Of a stretch of 36,163 nt of DNA, positions 31,661 to 36,163 are shown in pieces. The position numbers were made by a program, and so were the translations under genes. Source of the DNA: Myxococcaceae bacterium (GTDB taxonomy: Bacteria; Myxococcota; Myxococcia; Myxococcales; Myxococcaceae); NCBI GenBank assembly GCA_019694575.1, contig JAIBBR010000045.1, forward strand, positions 1-36,163. The letters run 5' to 3'. The notes below the pieces were generated by a model. It did not search any database. It had not been told where the DNA came from and was given only the letters and a program-made list of their open reading frames with translations. Position 1 is the first letter of the stretch. The number at the start of each line of letters is the position of its first letter.

Positions 31661-33205
31661 GTGCCCAAGACGCCTTCGATGCTGGTCGACCCCACACCTT
31701 CTTCGCCCGTGATGTTCGGCGAATACGAGCTCGTTCGGCGTATTGGCGCCGGCGGCATGGGAGAAGTGTTTTTGGCGCGCCATTCTACCGTCAACGGGCG
31801 GCGGGCCTGCGTGGTGAAAAAGGTGTTGCCCAACTTGGTAGAAAACCGGGCCTTCGTGGGGCGGTTTCGCGACGAGTCACGGGTGGTGGTGAAGCTGCAG
31901 CACCCCAACATCGCGCGCGTGTACGCGATGGGCGACTACAGCGGCGAGTACTACCTGACGATGGAATATGTGCAGGGCAAGACAGTGTCGCGCTTTGCCA
32001 AACGCCTGCGCGAGCGCAAGCAGCAAATGCCGCTGGGGCTGATTCTGCTGGTGGGTGAAAAGGTGTGCGAAGGGTTAGAATATGCGCACGAAGCCCAAGA
32101 CGACAACGGCCAGCCGTTGCTTTTGGTGCACCGCGACTTGTCGCCCGCCAACGTGTGCATCAGCTACCGCGGCGAAGTGAAAATCATCGACTTTGGGGCC
32201 GCGCAGTCGACGTTGAAAGAAGAGCAAACCGCGCCGCGCATCGTGATTGGCAACTTGACGTACATGGCGCCCGAGCAAGCGCGCAAGCAACCGGTTGATG
32301 GCCGTGCCGACGTGTACTCGTGCGCGGTGATGCTGTGGGAGCTCTTGGCGTGGCACGCGCTGCCGCAAAAAGGCGACCCGGTTGAACGGTGGCGCCGCGC
32401 GGCGAGCCCTACGTGGGAGGCTCCCTCGATGTATAACAACGCGCTGCACCCCGACGTCGACGCGACAATTATGCGGGCGTTGGGCCGCCACCCCGATGAC
32501 CGGTTTGGGTCGGCGCAAGCCTTTGGTGAAGCGTTGCGTAAGCTGCGCGTGCGCTATTCGCCCCAGAGCGACGAGCGGCAGTTGGGTGAGTTGTTGAGCC
32601 GTGTTTTCAAAGAAGAAAAAGACGTCGAAGACGCGGTGCTGCGTCAACTCGACGGCGCGATTGTGCCGGGGCCGACCGAAAAGCAGAAGCAGTTGATAGT
32701 CGTCCCTCCCAATGCGTTGGCCTTTGAGCACACCGCGGTGTTGGCGCCTGACAATGACGAATTGCTCGCGGTTGAAGAAGAAGTGCGGGTCAGTGAAGAG
32801 ACGACCGCGAGAGGGAGCCTGAAGCGGGCTCGCCGCGATGATGATTCTACCCCGACGATACAAGATGACCCGCGGCTGCCGTTGCTCAAGCCGACCGGCG
32901 TGAAACGGCCCGCCCGTGTCGCGGTGCCGTTGGAGCCGCCTCCGCTTTTGAAGCTAAAAGGTAAAATCAACCCCGCGCGGGTCAGCTTCGGAGTGCAGTT
33001 CACCCAAGAGCCCAGCCATGAGCCGTCATTGGTTGAAGAAATCGAAGCGTCTGAATCAGAGACCCACGAAGAGAGCGCGCGTGATGCGAAAGCCAAGCGC
33101 AAGGCGCGGCGCAAAATTCGCTTCATGGTGATTGCCGGCACTGTTTTCGTAGGAGCCACTGGCCTCGGCTTCTTGGCGATTTGGCTGTGGCTGCTCAACC
33201 AATGA
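31661..33205 (+). CDS. Hanks-type Ser/Thr kinase, C-terminal anchor
   Basis: 514 residues from GTG 31661. Kinase domain about 22-290 with IGAGGMGEVFLAR, catalytic lysine 53 or 54 (VVKKVL), HRDLSPAN (157-164) and DFGAAQ (177-182), followed by MAPEQARK. A charged, probably disordered region (about 330-485) precedes a single TM helix almost at the end (about 490-511, MVIAGTVFVGATGLGFLAIW), so the protein is tail-anchored with no extracellular sensor. The TGA overlaps the folP ATG (ATGA), so the kinase and folate enzyme are translated together. Substrates unknown. Confidence 0.92.
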   Translation: MPKTPSMLVDPTPSSPVMFGEYELVRRIGAGGMGEVFLARHSTVNGRRACVVKKVLPNLVENRAFVGRFRDESRVVVKLQHPNIARVYAMGDYSGEYYLTMEYVQGKTVSRFAKRLRERKQQMPLGLILLVGEKVCEGLEYAHEAQDDNGQPLLLVHRDLSPANVCISYRGEVKIIDFGAAQSTLKEEQTAPRIVIGNLTYMAPEQARKQPVDGRADVYSCAVMLWELLAWHALPQKGDPVERWRRAASPTWEAPSMYNNALHPDVDATIMRALGRHPDDRFGSAQAFGEALRKLRVRYSPQSDERQLGELLSRVFKEEKDVEDAVLRQLDGAIVPGPTEKQKQLIVVPPNALAFEHTAVLAPDNDELLAVEEEVRVSEETTARGSLKRARRDDDSTPTIQDDPRLPLLKPTGVKRPARVAVPLEPPPLLKLKGKINPARVSFGVQFTQEPSHEPSLVEEIEASESETHEESARDAKAKRKARRKIRFMVIAGTVFVGATGLGFLAIWLWLLNQ

Positions 33206-34002
33206 CCGCGCTGGCTGGCATCGTCAATGTGACGCACGACTCGTTTTCTGACGGCGGGCGTTTCGTCACCACCGACGCCGCGATTGCGCAGGGCGAAAAG
33301 CTGCTCGCCGACGGCGCTGACTGGCTGGACATCGGCGCTGAATCGTCAAACCCCAAGGGCCAAGCGGTGAGCGCGGTAGAAGAGCGCGAGCGGTTGTTGC
33401 CAGTGGTGCGTCATTTCGTGGGCCAGGGCGCGAAAGTGTCGGTCGATACGTACAAGCCCGAGGTGATGACCGCGGTGCTGCGTGAAGGCGTGGCCATGGT
33501 GAACGACGTCAACGCGCTGCGTGCCCAAGGCGCGGTTGAAGCGGTGGCGGCGAGCAACGCGCAGGTGGTGTTGATGTTCGCGCGCAACGCGGGGCCGCGT
33601 GCCGAAGTGAAAGAGCAGCCGCATGCACGGTTGATGAACGACATGGTGGCGTTCTTCTCAGAGCGGCTCGCGGTGTTGGAGCGCGCCGGGGTGAAGAAAG
33701 AACGTGTGCTGTTAGACCCGGGCATGGGTTTTTTCTTGGGCGCCACGCCCGAGCCGAGTCTTTTCGTGCTCAAGCACTTGTCGCAGCTCAAGTTGCTCGG
33801 CTGCCGGCTCTATGTGTGCACTTCACGCAAGTCGTTTATCGGCGCGGTGCTGGGTGGTCGGCCTCCGTTGGAGCGTGGCGTGGGCACGGTGGCGAGCGAG
33901 CTGTGGGCGGCGCAGGCAGGAGCTGATGTCGTTCGCACCCATGACGTGAAGGCTGTGCGTGAAGCGCTCACCGTCTGGCGGGCCATTGAGAGGGCGCGGT
34001 AA
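33202..34002 (+). CDS. folP: Dihydropteroate synthase, divergent
   Basis: 266 residues from ATG 33202 in a 4-base overlap with the kinase stop. TIM-barrel DHPS landmarks: GIVNVTHDSFSDGG (the usual P is H), DIGAESSNP in place of GGESTRP, VSVDTYKPEV, NDVNAL, LLDPGMGF, TSRKSFIG and RTHDV. The pterin/phosphate-binding Asn, Asp, Lys, Arg and His are kept, so activity is likely, but the pABA-binding loop (ESSNP) and the loop after strand 5 (FARNAGPR instead of MHxxG) differ clearly. The enzyme joins pABA to the pterin pyrophosphate in folate synthesis and is the sulfonamide target. It may be a paralogue with altered substrate or a distant main-copy folP; no other folate gene is in the window. Confidence 0.85.
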   Translation: MTALAGIVNVTHDSFSDGGRFVTTDAAIAQGEKLLADGADWLDIGAESSNPKGQAVSAVEERERLLPVVRHFVGQGAKVSVDTYKPEVMTAVLREGVAMVNDVNALRAQGAVEAVAASNAQVVLMFARNAGPRAEVKEQPHARLMNDMVAFFSERLAVLERAGVKKERVLLDPGMGFFLGATPEPSLFVLKHLSQLKLLGCRLYVCTSRKSFIGAVLGGRPPLERGVGTVASELWAAQAGADVVRTHDVKAVREALTVWRAIERAR

Positions 34003-34036
34003 ACTCTTTGGCTGTCTTCACTTAGGGGTAACAACC

Positions 34037-34213
34037 ATGATGCACAAAGCCGTTTTCGTGTTGCTGGCTGCGTTCTTGTTCACCAGCGCGCCCAGTTTCG
34101 CGGCAGATTCACAGTGGGTTCACGGCCGCGCCAAAACAGTGAAAGTGCGCAGCTATAAAAAGAAGAGCGGCAAAACCGTGAAGGCGCACAAGCGTGCGAA
34201 GTCAAGAAAATAG
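34037..34213 (+). CDS. Tiny Lys-rich exported protein
   Basis: 58 residues. Signal peptide MMHKAVFVLLAAFLFTSAPS with cleavage near SFAAD leaves about 35 residues, very basic: GRAKTVKVRSYKKKSGKTVK then AHKRAK. The pattern V.xYxKKxGxxVxxHxR matches a motif seen in many small periplasmic proteins (usually VxGYxRKDGTxVxxHxRS); their function is unknown. ATG at 34037 has AGGGGT seven bases upstream. It follows folP by 34 bp. Confidence 0.7.
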   Translation: MMHKAVFVLLAAFLFTSAPSFAADSQWVHGRAKTVKVRSYKKKSGKTVKAHKRAKSRK

Positions 34214-34242
34214 CGTCGTGTCGCCGTCAACCAGGCTGCCCG

Positions 34243-34557
34243 TCAATGGCGAGAAGCCATTTTAGAATTCGATGATGGGTGCGGCCTGTCGGGCAAGCGT
34301 TCGGCGTGCATTGCTTCTGACTTCGGCATCGACAGCAGCGCGCTGAGCAGACTGCCCAGAGGTGAAAAGAACAGCACCAGCGTGGCTGCTGCGACCCACG
34401 CTCCATTTCGCAGCGGCGCTGCCCACAACACGTCGAGCCATTCACGCCACAGCGCGCGCGGGCGTGCTTGCCATGCGGCCATCGCGTTGGGCGCCATTGC
34501 CTCTACCGTTTCTTTGCTGGGAGACAACGTGGTGAAGGCCTGCTGCATCGGTTTCAT
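34243..34557 (-). CDS. One-TM protein behind ECF sigma factor
   Basis: 104 residues; one TM helix at about 53-76 (NGAWVAAATLVLFFSPLGSLL) with an N-terminal cytoplasmic part of about 45 residues (MKPMQQAFTTLSPSKETVEA). The ATG overlaps the stop of the sigma-factor gene (ATGA), the usual place for an anti-sigma factor, and the size and topology fit. It lacks the HxxxCxxC zinc motif of ZAS anti-sigma factors, so this role is an inference from position. Confidence 0.6.
   Translation of the reverse strand: MKPMQQAFTTLSPSKETVEAMAPNAMAAWQARPRALWREWLDVLWAAPLRNGAWVAAATLVLFFSPLGSLLSALLSMPKSEAMHAERLPDRPHPSSNSKMASRH
34245..34264 (+). terminator. Weak terminator behind the small gene
   Basis: AATGGC (34245-34250), loop GAGAA, GCCATT (34256-34261) then TTT-A: a 6-bp stem with only a short T run. 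It lies at the end of the convergent minus-strand gene as well, so its role is uncertain. Confidence 0.3.
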
Positions 34558-35153
34558 GGTTCACTGCCTTTCCATTGCTCGCGTAAATTCGCAGCTTGCC
34601 GTTCACAGATTTTTCGAACGTTGGCGGCGCTGGTGCCCACTGCTTGCGCTACTTCGTCAGCTGACAACTCGGCGCCGAAATAGAGTGAAACCACGCGCCG
34701 GTCTCGTTCAGGCAAAGTGGCCAGCAGTGTGAGCAACGTGCGCCGGCGAATCAGCGCTTCTTCACTCAAGCCGCCAGGCTTCGCTTCGAGCGCGAGGTGG
34801 AGCTGCGCGTCGTCAGTGGCTGTTTCGCGCTTGTTGCCAAGGTGGCGCTTGCGAGCCCGGTTCAGCGCCAGGGTGGCGAGCCAGAGCATGAATGGCTTGC
34901 CCTTTTCAGGCGCGTAACGGTTCAAGTGGCCGAGCGCGTCGATGAAGGTGTCTTGGGTGACGTCTTCAGCTTCGGCCTCGCTGTTACACAAGCCACGCAC
35001 CGCTCGAAACACCCGCGCCACGTGCACGTCGTACAAGCGGCGGGCCGCCCGTGCGTTGCCCACGCGAGCGGCCCTGACCCACTGCTGTATTTCTTCTTCA
35101 CCGGGGTTATTCGCCGGTTCCGACGTGTAGAAGGTGGCGAAGAAAACGAACAT
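34554..35153 (-). CDS. ECF-type RNA polymerase sigma factor
   Basis: 199 residues. Region 2 about 28-100: RAARRLYDVHVARVFRAVRG, then AEDVTQDTFIDALGHL, the core-binding and -10 recognition helices; region 4 about 135-190: LATLPERDRRVVSLYFGAEL and SADEVAQAVGTSAANVRKIC, the -35 HTH. It directs polymerase to a stress or envelope regulon. It starts 5 bp after the membrane-protein gene and is followed by an overlapping one-TM gene that may be its anti-sigma. Myxobacteria carry dozens of such sigma factors; the group cannot be told by eye. Confidence 0.9.
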   Translation of the reverse strand: MFVFFATFYTSEPANNPGEEEIQQWVRAARVGNARAARRLYDVHVARVFRAVRGLCNSEAEAEDVTQDTFIDALGHLNRYAPEKGKPFMLWLATLALNRARKRHLGNKRETATDDAQLHLALEAKPGGLSEEALIRRRTLLTLLATLPERDRRVVSLYFGAELSADEVAQAVGTSAANVRKICERQAANLREQWKGSEP

Positions 35154-35158
35154 CGCCG

Positions 35159-35998
35159 TTACGCCGCCTCTTCAGCGCGGGCATTCAAGAACCCGTGTGT
35201 CCACACTGATGAACGAAAGGTGCCCAGCGCCCCCACGAGCGTGAGCAAAAAAGGAGACGCCAGTGCACCCGCGGTGATGGCCGAGACGAGAATGCTGCCT
35301 CCCAGCGCCCAAATGGCAACGCCCACCGCCGCGAACGGCAACACCACCATCAGCGCCGCCAACACGAAGCCCGCTTGTGCCACCGCCGAGAGCACCAACA
35401 GTTGCAGCGAGTCGATTAAGCGGCCTGATAAATAGGCCCGTGCGCCGCGCCACGATTCGAGCACGCCTTTGTCTTCGAGCACTGCAACGCGCAGGGCAAT
35501 CTCTATCGCCAATGACAAGGTGATGAGCACCGGCACGGCGACCGCGAGAATCGGCAAGGTGATGAGAATGGCGGCTGGCATCGACAGCACGTCGAAAATG
35601 TAAAGAAAGATGGGCACCGCGACGGCCGCGAGGGTGCCGACAATCGCCATGCCGCCCAGCAACTTCACGCCGAGCACTTTGGGAGCCGTCTTCAAGCCGG
35701 CGCGCATCGCTTCGCCGACACGCACGTGGTTGCCGTCGCGTGCGCGTTTCACCGCGCGAATCAACGCGCCTTCGCTCAGCAAGTGCATCACCAGTGCGAG
35801 CAAGCCCAGCAGCGGACCGATGACCAACAGCGGCCCCACCCAGTCGGGCAACTGGGAGGCAGCTTCACTTGCGCGATGACCACCGCTTCTGCTGCCACCG
35901 CCGCCGGCGGCAACAACGAAGAGCCCAAAAAACCACAACGACTTGTGCGTCCACGATGTTTTGAATGACTGCTCAGCCACTTCGAAAATGCGCTTCAT
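35159..35998 (-). CDS. Polytopic membrane protein, DUF-type
   Basis: 279 residues from ATG 35998, chosen because GGAGAA lies six bases upstream (another ATG is at 36010). N-terminal KRIFEVAEQSFKTSWTHKSLWFFGLF, a Gly/Ser/His-rich loop, then about six TM helices (LLVIGPLLGLLALVMHLLSE, ILITLPILAVAVPVLITLSL, VLSAVAQAGFVLAALMVVLP). Resembles uncharacterised YciC/glycerophosphodiesterase-membrane-type proteins. It is the first gene of the ECF operon and is 5 bp before the sigma factor, so it may be a sensor or a target of the response. Confidence 0.75.
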   Translation of the reverse strand: MKRIFEVAEQSFKTSWTHKSLWFFGLFVVAAGGGGSRSGGHRASEAASQLPDWVGPLLVIGPLLGLLALVMHLLSEGALIRAVKRARDGNHVRVGEAMRAGLKTAPKVLGVKLLGGMAIVGTLAAVAVPIFLYIFDVLSMPAAILITLPILAVAVPVLITLSLAIEIALRVAVLEDKGVLESWRGARAYLSGRLIDSLQLLVLSAVAQAGFVLAALMVVLPFAAVGVAIWALGGSILVSAITAGALASPFLLTLVGALGTFRSSVWTHGFLNARAEEAA

Positions 35999-36010
35999 CT
36001 GCTTCTCCAT

Positions 36011-36163
36011 TGGAGCGGCCGACCATTCAGCCGCTTTTGAATGGGCGAATTCACGAGGGGCGCAAAACGTGACAAGGCGCTGCGCTTTTTTGAATTCTAT
36101 TGAAATTCAGTTGGTTAAGAATGATTTGGCCAGTTGCTCCTCAATGCCGGCGAGCCGCGGTTA
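36011..36163. other. Upstream region of the ECF operon
   Basis: No gene within the 153 bp to the edge. On the minus strand TGTCAC (near 36070) and CGTGAA (near 36052) are spaced 13 bp, loosely like an ECF-type promoter that could give autoregulation. AT-rich repeats (GAATTC, TTGAAATTC) lie at 36090-36112. Confidence 0.3.

Noticed and set aside
1-36163. CRISPR array, rRNA operon, complete insertion sequence
   Set aside because: No regularly spaced repeats, no rRNA-like sequence and no transposase frame were found on either strand.

Overview
The window looks like the replication-origin neighbourhood of a myxobacterium-like bacterium (Myxococcota). Reading leftwards on the minus strand it carries rpmH, rnpA, yidD, yidC, a jag-like gene, mnmE, mnmG, rsmG, parA, parB and a bactofilin directly behind parB (the bacM arrangement of Myxococcus), with dnaA diverging from rpmH. 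GC-rich codons, many GTG/TTG starts, two Hanks-type kinases with long tails, an ASH/Cys-rich lipoprotein and a DUF1592/DUF1552 pair fit the same assignment. Species cannot be named from the sequence alone.

Layout. 1-700: the 3' part of an AbiEii-type nucleotidyltransferase gene, running in from or truncated at the left edge. 1018-1911: ChaN-like exported protein. 1975-5230: parA-parB-bactofilin followed, with overlapping or nearly touching genes, by a lipoprotein and a SUFU-domain protein; two mirror-image parS sites sit upstream of parA. 5438-9438: rsmG, mnmG, mnmE, with a perfect DnaA box across the rsmG start codon. 9708-14600: a plus-strand block (OmpA-family porin-like protein with calcium-binding TSP3 repeats, then a DUF1592-type c-heme lipoprotein and a Tat-exported DUF1552 protein) that separates the conserved genes. 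14614-18382: small acidic-tailed protein, degenerate Jag, yidC, yidD, rnpA, rpmH. 18383-18818: candidate oriC with five same-orientation DnaA-like boxes and an AT-rich stretch. 18819-20168: dnaA. 20169-20666: second group of DnaA-like boxes; dnaN does not follow.

20667-26197 is more variable: a large lipoprotein, a frameshifted excisionase/MerR-like HTH remnant, a WD40-type protein, an AAA/DUF4143 ATPase and about 360 bp with no gene. 26198-28982 holds a PEGA-tailed Ser/Thr kinase and a small gene whose ribosome-binding site is inside a predicted cloverleaf-like RNA fold. 29041-31575 is purE-purK-EamA transporter. 31661-34002 is a second kinase overlapping a divergent folP. 34037-35998 holds a tiny Lys-rich exported protein and, facing it, a three-gene unit of membrane protein, ECF sigma factor and a one-TM protein.

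The strongest signals not explained by gene calls are (i) a marked shortage of GATC over most of the window, with near-random density only in the AbiEii fragment, the WD40 gene and the dnaA region; (ii) the two-sided, probably bipartite, origin; (iii) the structured intercistronic leader at 26463-26540; and (iv) the extension of the par/bactofilin operon by a lipoprotein and a SUFU protein, with a relic of a second copy of that lipoprotein. All homology statements come from motif recognition by eye; no database search was run.
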